Positions 44,354 to 55,865 of a stretch of 64,000 nt of DNA are shown here, in pieces. The stretch comes from Sepiola atlantica (taxonomy: Eukaryota > Mollusca > Cephalopoda > Sepiida > Sepiolidae), in the NCBI GenBank assembly GCA_963556195.1, contig OY744519.1, positions 37,845,301 to 37,909,300 on the forward strand, read 5' to 3'. Position numbers and translations under genes: made by a program. The notes beneath the pieces were generated by a model, which saw only the letters and a list, made by a program, of their open reading frames with translations, was not told where the DNA came from and searched no databases. Position 1 is the first letter of the stretch. Every line of letters starts with the position of its first letter.

Positions 44354-45670
44354 TTTTTAATATACTCTTCCACGCCGACCACGTGACACACAGCCACATC
44401 AACATTTTTCTTTCTTCGTCAAAACACCTAGACGGATTTTCAACTTGACCACGAGAATGTCTCAACCAAGAGGAAAAAAGAAAAAGAAGAAATATTATTC
44501 TGAAGATGGTAGATTTACCGAAAGTACTCAAGTTTATAAAAAAAAAAAAAAATGTTTTTAAGATGAATAAATAATTTATTTTTAAAAACAAATAATCTGC
44601 GTTGTGCAAGGTTTTCTAAATATTTTATAAAAAAATATCTTCGTTATTATTGCCACCCACCCAACGCTTCAAAATGTGTGACTTTTTAATATACTCTTCC
44701 ACGCCGACCACGTGACACACAGCCACATCAACATTTTTCTTTCTTCGTCAAAACACCTAGACGGATTTTCAACTTGACCACGAGAATGTCTCAACCAAGA
44801 GGAAAAAAGAAAAAGAAGAAATATTCTTCTGAAGATGGTATGATTTACCGAAAGTACTCAAGTATATAAAAAAAAAAAAATGTTTTTAAGATGAATAAAT
44901 AATTTATTTTTAAAAACAAATAATCTGCGTTGTACAAGGTTTTCTAAATATTTTATAAAAAAATATCTTCGTTATTATTGCCACCCACCCAACGCTTCAA
45001 AATGTGTGACTTTTTAATATACTCTTCCACGCCGACCACGTGACACACAGCCACATCAACATTTTTCTTTCTTCGTCAAAACACCTAGACGGATTTTCAA
45101 CTTGACCACGAGAATGTCTCAACCAAGAGGAAAAAAGAAAAAGAAGAAATATTCTTCTGAAGATGGTAGATTTACCGAAAGTACTCAAGTTTATAAAAAA
45201 AAAAAAAATGTTTTTAAGATGAATAAATAATTTATTTTTAAAAACAAATAATCTGCGTTGTGCAAGGTTTTCTAAATATTTTATAAAAATATATCTTCGT
45301 TATTATTGCCACCCACCCAACGCTTCAAAATGTGTGACTTTTTAATATACTCTTCCACGCCGACCACGTGACACACAGCCACATCAACATTTTTCTTTCT
45401 TCGTCAAAACACCTAGACGGATTTTCAACTTGACCACGAGAATGTCTCAACCAAGAGGAAAAAAGAAAAAGAAGAAATATTCTTCTGAAGATGGTAGATT
45501 TACCAAAGTACTCAAGTTTATAAAAAAAAAAAATGTTTTTAAGATGAATAAATAATTTATTTTTAAAAACAAATAATCTGCGTTGTGCAAGGTTTTCTAA
45601 ATATTTTATAAAAAAATATCTTCGTTATTATTGCCACCCACCCAACGCTTCAAAATGTGTGACTTTTTAA
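44354..45670 (-). repeat. Inverted satellite block, 4 units of the same 328-bp repeat
   Basis: AATATACTC recurs at 44359, 44688, 45016 and 45344, and the fourth unit ends at 45669. These are reverse complements of the preceding array. The two blocks meet at 44350-44353 in a palindromic AAATATTTAAATATTT sequence, with no spacer. The last unit runs into (TA)n at 45671. Some units here have single-base indels (an extra T in GGTATGATTT near 44840; a lost G near 45505). Confidence 0.97.
45077..45240 (+). other. Possible lysine-rich micropeptide ORF in each satellite unit (example)
   Basis: In this inverted unit the plus strand has ATG at 45114, then MSQPRGKKKKKKYSSEDGRF, TESTQVYKKKK and a C-terminus set by the A-run length; AATAAA overlaps the stop region. 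A TTTTTAATATA TATA-like box lies about 100 bp upstream, followed by CACGTG. All units carry this ATG and its first 30 or so codons, except where indels break it. The same frame is on the minus strand of the first 12 units. It could equally be non-coding sequence kept similar by homogenisation. Confidence 0.3.
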
Positions 45671-45702
45671 TATATATATATATATATAAATAAATAAATA
45701 AA
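45671..45702. repeat. (TA)n/(TAAA)n tract between satellite and Penelope-like element
   Basis: Short TA run then AAATAAATAAATA. Confidence 0.9.
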
Positions 45703-45794
45703 GGAAGAGATATAAAGATGTGCGGAGTACAAATCTATTTCCTCTTCGATTATTCAATTCATGGTGTCATCGAGAAAGACATGCTTATTTTGCT

Positions 45795-45840
45795 TTCCTC
45801 AAGTAAAGCTTTTCAAAGATTAGCATCTTATCATCAGATT
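45795..45840 (-). ncRNA. Decayed hammerhead-like core in Penelope element A
   Basis: Minus strand reads CTGATGA (45837-45831), a perfect stem II AAGAT/ATCTT with loop, then GAAA (45814-45811). The base at the would-be cleavage site is G instead of A/C/U and stem I does not pair, so it is probably inactive. It is homologous to the better motif at 61382-61428. Confidence 0.4.
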
Positions 45841-47339
45841 AATTACATAGATGGATAAGTTGGCAGGGGAATAGACTAAATTCAAAATTTAAAAAAATAA
45901 GAAACAATATAAATTAATGGAAAGTAAGAGTGTGTCCATAAAATATGTTATCAAAATAAAAAGGATGTCCAGTTGGTGAATTTCTGTTGACAAAGTGTCC
46001 GTTGACGAAAGATTTAAATATGGAAAAAGAGATTTCGTGGAAACTGCGTTAGATATTTTCAAAAGGTAGTAAATCTAATATAATGATGTTCAGTTCAACC
46101 ATAGATAAAACACTTATTAGGATGTAATTATGAGAATTAGGACCGTCTTAAAACATGTATGTAAACCGCGAATAAAAATAGTGTTTAAGGGGTAGAGTTA
46201 AAACTGTTGAATATATTTTCAGTAGGTCGTGAAAGCTTTTAGTTTCTTTGATTGAACCTAAGGTCTGAAAAGGAATTTTGTAGTCGAAGACGAGGCCGGT
46301 AAAAAGTGGGAGAGCTCTGTGAGATTAGGCATGCGGGTAACTATGTCTGATGCTGGAATAGGGTAGGGGAAGGACTGGTTTAGTTACAGCTCATCGCTTG
46401 TAAGCAGCAATATAATGTAATTGCTGACATTTTATTTGTGAGCTCTGTACTAGCTTCAGTGTTGTGTTGGATACGATTTCAATAAACTAATGCAGTAGCG
46501 TCCTGGTGAGTAAGTAAACAGTTCGGCGAGTATCACTGTACTTAAACGGATTTTTTTAGACAAAATTACATATATAATTCAGAGTTTAAAAGAGTGTAAA
46601 TTGGGAATTATGGGCTCAGACGATTGTAAATCGTGAATGTACGTGTTTAATATGTGATTATCCGGACATTTATAGCATTTCATAGTTAAAATTTAAAGAA
46701 GTTATAGATGTTGCAGTTTGTTAAATGTTAGAGGCGTTACTAATTAAAATACTTTAATATATTTCTGATGTTAGGATTGGGAAAGGCATCAATACGTTTG
46801 CATCAAGTGAGTTCTAGTTTAACGATTACGGGGTGGAACTGAGTTGATTATGCAACCGAAGTGATAACATGCAGTATTGAAATAACCGATAGATTTCAGG
46901 GTGGGGAGCAAATGAGCAAACATAGAATTAACTGGGGAGCTCAGTTAAAAGAAAAGGGTTATGGAATCTACGAGACAAATAATTGTCGGTTGAGCGCTGC
47001 GTCAACAGAAACGATAGATTGTATGCCAAAAAAAGATAAGAGAGGCAACGGATAAGTATGTAAGAGGGGTTAGCTAGTAATTGAAAAAGGGTATAGGAAT
47101 TGGAGTGTTGGAGTAGAAGAGATGCACGATTCGTTACATAGAGAAGAGTAATATAAGTTCTCAGTTTATATTAATTATTATGGTTTAATAATTTTTAAGT
47201 ACACATGGGAGGATACGTAATGTTATTGAGATAATTAGTTGTAAAGTTAGACATGTGAAGAGTTTAAAAGTTAACTAATTATAAAATTGAGGAATTAGTC
47301 TAATGTTAAACGGGAGTTGTATGCTGAGGAAAGGGATGT

Positions 47340-48379
47340 CAGACGGGGTATTATAATTGATGTGTTTAAACTTTCACTTGTGCCTACATTTTACGATAAG
47401 TTCGATTTTAGAGTTTATTATATGGCTGCTATTATCTGCTGTAGATATGATACATGTTTCTAATGTACATAGTTGGCAGAAAGCAGATCCTGGAGTTTAG
47501 AATTTAGACTTTTTAAAATATCGATAAATGTAGAGACTAGAGAGTGTTTTACGGTTAGATTTTTGTATTAATTTGGATAGAGAGGTACCAGTAGCATTGG
47601 TGTTATTGTGATTGATTGAGTAGATATGGTTTGAGATTCGGGTCTTGTTGGGGGAGGTACCACCCCTAATGTAAGTTGGTGTGCTATTTCTGATTGTTAT
47701 TAGAGTGTTTGTGTTATTTGTAGTATATGTTTGTATTTATAGTATCGGTGTGTAGTTTGGGTGTGCATGCTCAGGCTCTAGGCCAAAGTAAAGTTGTAAT
47801 TGTTAGGAGGAGAACATAAGGGAGTTTTAGGGCAACAATTAGTGTGGGTTAGTGCAAACGATGTTATTTAGAGTGTCATTTAGTAAAGGGAATTGTTGAT
47901 CTGGAGGGGTATAGGGTGAGGGGAGAGTTTGCATGCTGGTGTTAGTTCGCATGATGACATTTTGGGGGAATTGTTATATACTGCAAGCATATATGACGTT
48001 ACTGTGTGTAATTGCTATTTAACCACAATTCTCTGTATTTCTGGCAGGAACAATTATTAGTAGAGGGTATAATAGGTGCACGTTTCTGGGTCGATTTATT
48101 TTCTGTTGTTACTAAAGGTGATAGTTTGCGCTATATAGGGGCATTGTGGAGTAGGACATTTTAATAGAGTTTTTATTTAAAATAGTGCTGTATTTATGCA
48201 GCGTGCTTAAAAGAGTTATCTATAATTATCAAGAATTCCTTAGGGATATTTGTTTTAATATTACAGTTATAGGGTGAATTTAACCAAATACTATTCTTTC
48301 TTCTAAATCTTTTATTTTTACAATGCTCTTGAGGGTCAGCTACTTTGTCAATATTGATAGTTTTTGTGGGCATATTCAT
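47340..48379 (-). pseudogene. Penelope-like RT/GIY-YIG remnant
   Basis: The minus frame at 48379-48194 has RRKNSIWLNSPYNCNIKTNI and PKEFLIIIDNSF. This resembles the conserved segment between RT and the GIY-YIG endonuclease of Penelope-like elements, where a basic residue and W.NPPYS..VKTNIGK.FL..I are typical. From about 47630 to 47340 the minus strand matches the endonuclease C-terminal coding part of element B at nucleotide level, with stops and frameshifts. No intact RT catalytic box was found upstream. Confidence 0.6.
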
Positions 48380-49394
48380 ATATGATTTGGGTTTATTGGG
48401 TAATGTTGCAGTTATCTACATTCTATCCTGTGTTGGGTGATAACACTCAAAGGTTTATTTTGCTTGATAAAGGGATTATTTTTGTAGTTTATTTAATCAT
48501 TGTAGCCCGAATTAAGTTGTGCATTATTGTAGAAATAAGAATGTTATTCGAAGATAGAGTTATTAGCAGCTTGTTTTGAAATTATATTAGAAATTGAGGG
48601 GACTATTGTATTAATTATGTATTGTTAGTGGTTAGATAGCTTATGCACGTAGAAGAGGATGAAGTTTTGTTTGTGTTAGAGGCTACAAATATCGAAGTTA
48701 TGGTCTAAATTAAGGTCAAAGGAATTATATATTATTTTCTCAGGTTCTACAGTAATAGTCAATCCAAAGTTGTGTAAATAATTTGTGTAGATTTTTAATA
48801 GTGTTGTATTGCCTCGGTCAGTCCCTTAATACAAAAAGTGCGTCACCCCTCTATAGCCAACTGTGCAGCTGCCCGCAGTCGAATTTTAATTATCTTAATA
48901 AGCACACACCCACACGGTAAGTAATCTGAATATCCAAAGGTTATATCGAAATTATTTTGAGTGTCTTTCCATAATGTATTGTCAAACTTTAATTGGGATC
49001 TACTAACCAAAATTATTATCTCTAAGTCTGTGATGTTTGAGTTGTTCTTAGCGAATATTAATGTTTTGTTTTGTAGGATTTAGGAGATTTTCTTATAATA
49101 TGTGTTATGTCGAAAATGATTAATTTGAGATTAAAATTAGATGTGTCTCCTAGGTTTAGGAACCAATTACTTACCTCATCAGACGATTGCCACATGGTGT
49201 ATGCATTTTTCTTTTAAGTAAGGAATGATTCCATATGTACACTTTGCATTGTACAATCAAATATTAAACAGATTTGTAATCCGCACATATTTTTCTCTCT
49301 TCTTTAATTTATTTTTATAATTTCTCTATCTCGTATATTGAGCGTAAATCATGTCACTATAAGTTCAATTCTCTAAAAATATTCGTTCAGTCTT

Positions 49395-49401
<7 letters not shown>

Positions 49402-49475
<74 letters not shown>

Positions 49476-49480
49476 ATATA
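49402..49480. repeat. (TA)n microsatellite between Penelope A and LINE copy D
   Basis: TA run that fuses on the right to LINE D coding sequence. Confidence 0.95.
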
Positions 49481-52400
49481 ACGCTGCTATGTCCACGAGT
49501 AAAGAAGCTATTGGAGTAGAAGGCTCTCCGGCATCTGAGGGCGCCCACAGTGAATTGATGGGATTTGGCTGATTGTCGAGTTGGTATTGTGAATTTACGT
49601 CGAGGGCGCACCAGAGTAGTCAGTTCATAGGGGGCATAATGCATTGAAGTATTTATAAAACAAGCGCAAGGATGCTACATTCCGGCGATCGTACACAGGC
49701 TGGTGCTTGGTTGACAGTGAGGGACCTATTAAGTTGGCGACTCTGTGTTGGACCTTATCAAGGAGAGGAAGACTAGTACATGATGCAGCAACTCAGATGT
49801 GGTAACAATGCTACATGCATGAGCGAATGGTTGCTTTTTAGAGATACAGAATAATGTCAGGTGTGAGAAGTTTACTAGCACGGTGGAGGGAGCCAACTTT
49901 CTTTTCTGCAGCCTTGACAATGTCGTCAATGCATGTGTTCTAATTCATGTTACCTGTGCCGGTTAGGCCGAGAAATTAGAAGGTTCAACTCTCAGGTAGG
50001 GTCTTATTTGCCATGAAAATCAATGGTTGGAGAGGGTTCTTGTTGTTATTGAAAAAGAGGGGCTTTGTTTTTGTGGCATTAAAAGTTACCAACCATTTAT
50101 GCCCCCAATCTACTACAGCCTTGGGGGCATTTTCTAATATTCAGCAATTGCCTCGGATATGATCGCGTCCGTTTTGCCAACATGATGAGAGTAACGCGTG
50201 GTGTCGTCACAAAATAAACCAATCTCAGACTACATCTCGTCAAGGATATCGTTTATGAAGATCGATGACAATAAAGGTCCAATGATAGATGCCGGGGGTA
50301 CAATACAATTCATGTCATGTTGCTTAGATAAACGTTAATCGAGGACAACCTGAGCCTTTAATTGGTTAAGAAAGAATCCAATTATATTAAGTAATAGTCG
50401 AATAATACCGTATGAGCGTATTTTCAGGAGAAGCCGTTTATGCCATACTTTGTCACAGGACTTGGATATATCAAGCGCTACTGTTTTAGCTTCATCTGCC
50501 TTGTCGAGTGGAGTATACATGCATTCAGAGATGACCATAAAGATGTATGAGGTAGATCGTGCTTGTATAAAGTTATACTTGCGAGCAGATAGAAGTTTAG
50601 CATCAACTAAGTATCGGACTATCGCTAGATTGATAAAGGATCATCATATCAAGAGTAGACTGATTGAGCGGTAGTTCTGAGGATCGGTTCTATTCCCAGA
50701 ATACTTGTAGACTGGTACTATAGAAACAGTTATCAAGCTACCTGGGAAGAAACACTCAGCTATGCATTTATTGCAGAGTTTGAAGAGGGCAGAGACCAGT
50801 TCAGCAGAGGATTTCTTTATTGCAATTGCAGGTATAACATCAGGCCCACAAGCTATGGATGTGTCAACGTGTTTTATGATCTGTAGCCTCGGTCCACAAT
50901 GAGAATTTGGGGAGGGGGTGTTTTGTTGAGTCGAAAGTGAAGTTAAAGGCAAAACGCTGGGCAAGTAGTTTAGCCTTATCAGTTGCAATGCAAACGACAT
51001 CATTGTGGTATGATAGTAAAGGATTTGGTGATTGGCCATTGTTCACTAAACCATTGCAGATTTTCCAGAAATCGCGAGTACCTAGTTTATCTGACGGAAT
51101 GCGTGTTTTTCTGTTAACTCAGTATCACCTATCACGGCCTAACAATAATTTATTGACTCTATAAATGCATATCTGTTAGTAGCTGACTTATATCGGCCGA
51201 ATTTACGGAATTCTTGTCGTCTCAGCAATGGCAGCTGCACATTTCGAGGTAAACGATTGGAGAGAGTAGAGCTTGCTTAATAATGTTCGCATGGGATCAA
51301 AGGTTTCAATGCCTTCTTTGACTCATTCAGCTAACAAATTTGTATACTGTTCAGCAGGGAGTAGTAATATTTCCCTCCATGGGTCATCGCTGATATGATC
51401 TCTTATGCACTCCAAATCAGCCTGCTCATAGTATCTCCTTATTTTGAGCGACGGCTCATCAGCTTTTGAACGACATTTTAGGGTGATATGAATCATTAGC
51501 ACAATATGATCAATATTCCAGAGTGCGCTGTGAGCCTTTGTCACACAAGTCCTGGCCATTGAAGTCAAGACAATGTCTAGAAGTGAGGCTTGCTGGTCTA
51601 CTAGATCCAGGATGCGGATCGGGAAATCTACAGTCCGAGAGAATGGGTGAGCTAAGGAGAAATTATACGTAGAGATGTCGGCTGCGTCGATAAGGCTGGA
51701 GAATCCCGATCAGTGACGGTGGTGGGCATTAAAATACCCAAATACATGTATCCGGACATTCGAGTCAAGTAAGAGTACTACATCTATGCTTTCAGAGACA
51801 GATTGAAGTCATGGATCGAATATGAACGGTATAAGAAATATAAGTAACAAACGGGGTGATAAAAATCAATCTAAAGCGCATGTAGTGTGTGTCATCCTAT
51901 TCTAACCTATGTTCTCTAGTAAAGGAAGAGTGTTCCGAACATATACTCCTAGCCCGTGAATATGTTTGTCAGCGTCTTTACGGTAGAGTGGGAGGGAGTC
52001 AGTCATGTCAAAGTGGTGAGAGGAGATTGAGGATTGAATGTTTGTCTCACTTAGTGCTAAGATATCCGGCGAGTTTTCCAAGGGGAAATGTTTCTACGTC
52101 GTTAATGTTGGTTCTAATCCCCCGGATATTTATGAATACGAGCCTCAAAGGCGGACGCAAAGGTGTTTTTACTTAGGTGTCTGGTTTATATTTTATTTTA
52201 TTTTTCATAATGACATGTTTGTTTTGTTATAGAGTGGGTTGGGCAAGGTGGGTGCTTGTTAGGTGCCAATAAGCTCACACAACCAGTCCATTAGTCGCGA
52301 CCTAGTCCATGGATATTGTGGCCCCGGGAAAGCTCAACTGAGATAAGTGCAGGTGCCGTTCTTAGCGCTACCCAAGAGTGTGGGTTCCTGTCCTGTCAGT

Positions 52401-52930
52401 CGGAAACAGCAGCCAGACAAGCCGTCCAGCCTGTACCATCAACCTGTCGGAACAAGAGCGACACACACTGGTCATGTAAGACTTAGTGACGAAAAAACTG
52501 TCCGCAAGTTTCCCAAATAGAGAGAAATAGAAACGGCGTTTACTGCTCTAATAAGGAAACAAGGCGAGACACTGAGTGTTTTAGGGGTCCCAGCGCTGGT
52601 ACCTCTGCGCCTGTCTAATAGACAAGGAAGGAGTGTAAGGGCTAGCGATAGGCATACTCTCTATCCTTACGAAATTGTAGAGTTGCAAACCGGATAGTTT
52701 GTTCGAGATTCCAACGCTAGGAACGTTGTCGATCAGGACTTAGGAGGCCTCCCTCCCCAACGGTTTCTGCCACCACGTAAGGAGTTCGTAGCAAGGTTTT
52801 ATTGTAAGAGATATCCTTATCTTAGATGGATGGTCTGACAACGTCTTACGAGTCAAACACACCGAGGAGAGAAAATAGTATGCGCCCGTGTACTAGTCGG
52901 GTATTTCCGAGCCCCAGCAGGTGAGAAAAC
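49481..52930 (-). mobile_element. LINE copy D (Jockey-type), 3'-truncated
   Basis: Fourth minus-strand copy. The 5' terminus near plus 52925 (CTAGTCGGGTATTTCCGAGC) is shared with copies A and C, and the 5' region of about 0.7 kb is homologous. The 3' end is cut inside the C-terminal coding region at 49481, where the sequence passes into (TA)n. LINEs normally lose their 5' ends, so a missing 3' end implies a later rearrangement at the microsatellite. Confidence 0.8.
49490..52150 (-). pseudogene. LINE copy D endonuclease-RT pseudogene
   Basis: Minus-strand remnants: endonuclease end (51568-51323) with NIDHIVLMIHITLKCRSKAD; RT N-terminal part (51039-50644) with ACGPDVIPAIAIKKSSAELV and PVYKYSGNRTDPQNYRSISL; motif A (50538-50335) with VALDISKSCDKVWHKRLLLK; motif C near 50193-50207 reads FCDDT instead of FADDT; tail (49644-49490) with PTRQSAKSHQFTVGALRCRR. 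Frameshifts separate all segments. Confidence 0.75.
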
Positions 52931-52932
52931 TC

Positions 52933-52933
<1 letters not shown>

Positions 52934-52998
<65 letters not shown>

Positions 52999-53035
52999 GT
53001 GTGTGTGTCTGTATGTGTGTGTATGTGTGTTCATG
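52934..53035. repeat. (TA)n then (GT)n microsatellite at the 5' end of LINE copy D
   Basis: TA to about 52996, then GT-rich to about 53035. Confidence 0.95.
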
Positions 53036-53186
53036 AATAAGACTATTGTATACTGCTGAGAAAACAGATAGTTCAAGATAGGTTTCTCTCTCATATGCAT
53101 TGTTTTAGTTTTCCACACATTGGGTGCGAGCGTGTTTTGTGTATGTATATGTGCATATACATGTATATGCTTTATATGTCTGTGTG

Positions 53187-53187
<1 letters not shown>

Positions 53188-53242
<55 letters not shown>
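53188..53242. repeat. (TA)n microsatellite
   Basis: Pure TA run. Confidence 0.95.
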
Positions 53243-53246
<4 letters not shown>

Positions 53247-53723
53247 CGTGTAAAATGTGGACACCTTCCCCACTCTGCCCCTGTGCTCGCCTTCTCCCAT
53301 ACCCATCTTACACCGTCTTATGACCCTGATTTTGTAAAACCTCTCCAGCTTTTTCATCTCAAAGCTAATTTTAAAAAGATTCAATGAACTGTTTCCATGT
53401 CCCTTCATCCTTTTTATAGGTTAAATGAATTATAACCGCTATCAATGTTTATTCCTCTCCGTCCACACTTATTTTAATGTATCACCCCCTTACCAAATAA
53501 TCTGATGACTCCAACCGAAACCATCCCCATACAGTCTCTACTGCCAACTCAATTTTCCACTGTTACCATCTATTTGTATGTCATAATTAATTTTTTCATA
53601 AGCGACACACATTTTAAGGTTACACCCGTTACCACTTCTGTTGCAAACATTTGAAGACGTCTTGAAATAAAGACGAACTGTTCAAGAATACATAAATAAT
53701 ATTTGGTTTTCATTTTTCAATGT

Positions 53724-53724
<1 letters not shown>

Positions 53725-53769
<45 letters not shown>

Positions 53770-53807
53770 GTGTGTGTGTGGGTGTGTGTGCAGCCGAAAC
53801 TATACTA

Positions 53808-53862
<55 letters not shown>

Positions 53863-53890
53863 TATATGAAGCTGAAACTATAATGTTAAT
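53725..53890. repeat. (TA)n-(TG)n-(TA)n compound with flanking direct repeat
   Basis: TA to 53767, GTGTGTGGGTGTG to 53790, then AGCCGAAACTATACTATTA, TA to 53868 and a second AGCTGAAACTATAATGTTA. The short direct repeat flanks the second TA tract. Confidence 0.85.
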
Positions 53891-53899
53891 ATATTTTAC

Positions 53900-55308
53900 C
53901 GGTCAGTTCAGTGTACCTAACTATTAAAGACTGTTTTACTATATTTCAATATTCAATTTAATAGAAGTACTTTAGCATCTTTTTCGTTGTCAGTATATAA
54001 TCTTCACATACATTATCTAGTCTTAGTTAATGAATGCTTTTGTTGTATAATTTCTGTCTTCATGATTTAATTATCCCATTTATTATCGTCTCTTTTATTG
54101 AAAACCTAGTATAGTATATGTACTGTTCACGTGATATGATGGTCTGGAACAACACTCCCTCATTTAGTGGAGAGTAGTGTAGTATCTTCTTTTGTCATGA
54201 CACTAACGTCCCAGGAATTACCACGTGTTTTAAGGACAGTGTGGTATATGCTTGAATGTCATATAATTGACGGAGATTATTTAATTCATCGTTTTTTATT
54301 CGACTTCATTCTTTCGAACCACCCAACAGAAACAGAAGCAATTTTACAATTTCGTCGAGTATTGTACTTAATGTTTTTTGGTTATATGTAATTAGTGTGT
54401 AGTTCTTTATTATTTGAAAATTCATTAGTGAATAATTTAGATTTTTGATATCGAGTTTAAATCATAAATACCAATTATCCACCAGAACGTGGAACGAAGC
54501 GGTTCCATATTTTACTTGATGAACAGAGCGGATGTATCTAGCGCTTCCTATTTGGGCTATTGCTTGGAGCGGGGCACGCTTCTATTTAGTTGTAATGAGT
54601 GCGAATTCCTCGACTTAGTGGGTGGCATTTGATCTTTGAACCATCATTTATTCCCTACAGACTTAGGATGATTTTGATGGCATCTCGTACAATTTGATAT
54701 AGTGCACTTCAGTTCTCATCATACGTATACACAAATGTTGTTAGTTCAGTTTTTGCGGGTCTCTTTAAGATTAAGGAACTCCACAATAGCCATATCCTAT
54801 GCACCTTAGAATTTAAGACTAGTGTACTATATTTCAACATATACTTTATTGCTGTAAAACGGTACCTGCCTGTTTTGTTGAACATAACTGAAAATATTGA
54901 ATAACTTTCAAAAGCTAAGTTTACTAAGTGTTTAAGTTTTCACTTAGCGACGCGTATATAAAACATTATACACACGTGTCGTCGTCGTTAATAAGTATTT
55001 TTTCGTCTGTGTATGCTCAGTTTTTAAAAAAAATTAGATTGCTGTATTTAGTCCGCCCATCCCATTGGCTACGGAGCTTTTTACACGTCCACTTTGTTGG
55101 ATGAATTATCCCAAACGTTATGCCACGTGATATCTCTGCCTCCAGTTTTACTGAGGGCACTTATAATCATCTAGGTCTCACTTAAACTCATCTATCCAAA
55201 TAACTGCTCTCGCTATTTACCATAACATAGATTGTATTAGACATTAGACAAAGGTTAATGAGATATTGTTTTATAGTGACCAAAATTCAACATGGTCGCA
55301 AAACTAAG
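53900..55308. other. Unannotated region
   Basis: No gene that I recognise. The frame at 54167-54391 begins with GTG and has no motif. Confidence 0.45.
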
Positions 55309-55312
55309 AAAT

Positions 55313-55861
55313 TGTAGCAGTTACTTCCTCCTTTCAAACATAACTACACCGGTTGGCGGTTAGGTGTCGCTTTTTCACCGACAGGTGGTGCTGAAAAGCG
55401 ACACCAGAGTTATCTGCCCTTCGAATTATAAAAACCGGTGCAAATAGAAAATGATCCTCCTTTCTATTCAATTGGCCTCAACAGAACGACGCTGACACCA
55501 ACGCTCTGTCTCACTCTCTTTTTCTCTTCAACTGGCCTCGGCAAAGCAACAACCAACACACGTTTCTTCCGTCAACACCTGGTCAAACAACGGTTAGAGT
55601 TCTGAACTCATTTTCTATGTGTACATCTTTCAAAGTCTTTTTCCCACGACTCACTTCTACACATACGCATTTCAAGAACTGTTTCTTATCGACACACATA
55701 AACACAGCACACCCCTCATCATCCCACATACACACACGTTCAATAAACCTTATTTGAACTACCTCTTTTTGTTTGTTAATTATTACTCTGTCTTTGCATG
55801 CAACATTGCTTGATTTAACGTACACGCTCTTAATCGGGGGGCACGACCCTCGATCTGAACA
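55313..55861 (+). mobile_element. Probable solo LTR
   Basis: Starts TGTAGCAGTT and ends ATCTGAACA (TG...CA), flanked by AAAT on both sides (55309-55312 and 55862-55865), a possible 4-bp target duplication though AT-rich. Inside are a 12-bp-arm hairpin GGTGTCGCTTTT (55363) / AAAAGCGACACC (55394), a TATA box TATAAAAACC (55427) and AATAAA (55742) followed by a T/G-rich stretch. That order fits U3-R-U5. No gag-pol frame is nearby, so a solo LTR is most likely. Superfamily unknown. Confidence 0.5.
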
Positions 55862-55865
55862 AAAT

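Larger units (their letters stand above)
45690..49401 (-). mobile_element. Penelope-like element A, degenerate, with inverted terminal repeats
   Basis: Minus-strand element about 3.7 kb long. Its left part (45700-47630) is homologous in reverse complement to element B (61540-59606), including GTACATAGTTGGCAGAAAGC and GGGAGGATACGT. Its termini are inverted repeats of each other: GTGCGGAGTACAAATCTATT (45720) pairs with AGATTTGTAATCCGCACATA (49270). The right terminus also matches the right end of B (TATATTGAGCGTAAA). Penelope-like elements often carry such pseudo-LTRs in inverted order. The plus strand is strikingly C-poor through about 46-48.9 kb. Both ends touch (TA)n. Confidence 0.65.

Noticed and set aside
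40496..45188. Repeated 63-89 residue frames across the satellite units (STFGKSTIFRRIFLLFLFSS type)
   Set aside because: They start on TTG rather than ATG, end by chance, and are conserved only because the whole 328-bp unit is conserved. The ATG frame on the other strand is the only one worth noting.
40378..45670. CRISPR-like regular repeats
   Set aside because: The 328-bp units are repeats without unique spacers, and the context is eukaryotic.
49150..49200. Second hammerhead core on the minus strand (CTGATGAG near 49180)
   Set aside because: No GAAA and no pairing stems at workable distances; probably chance.
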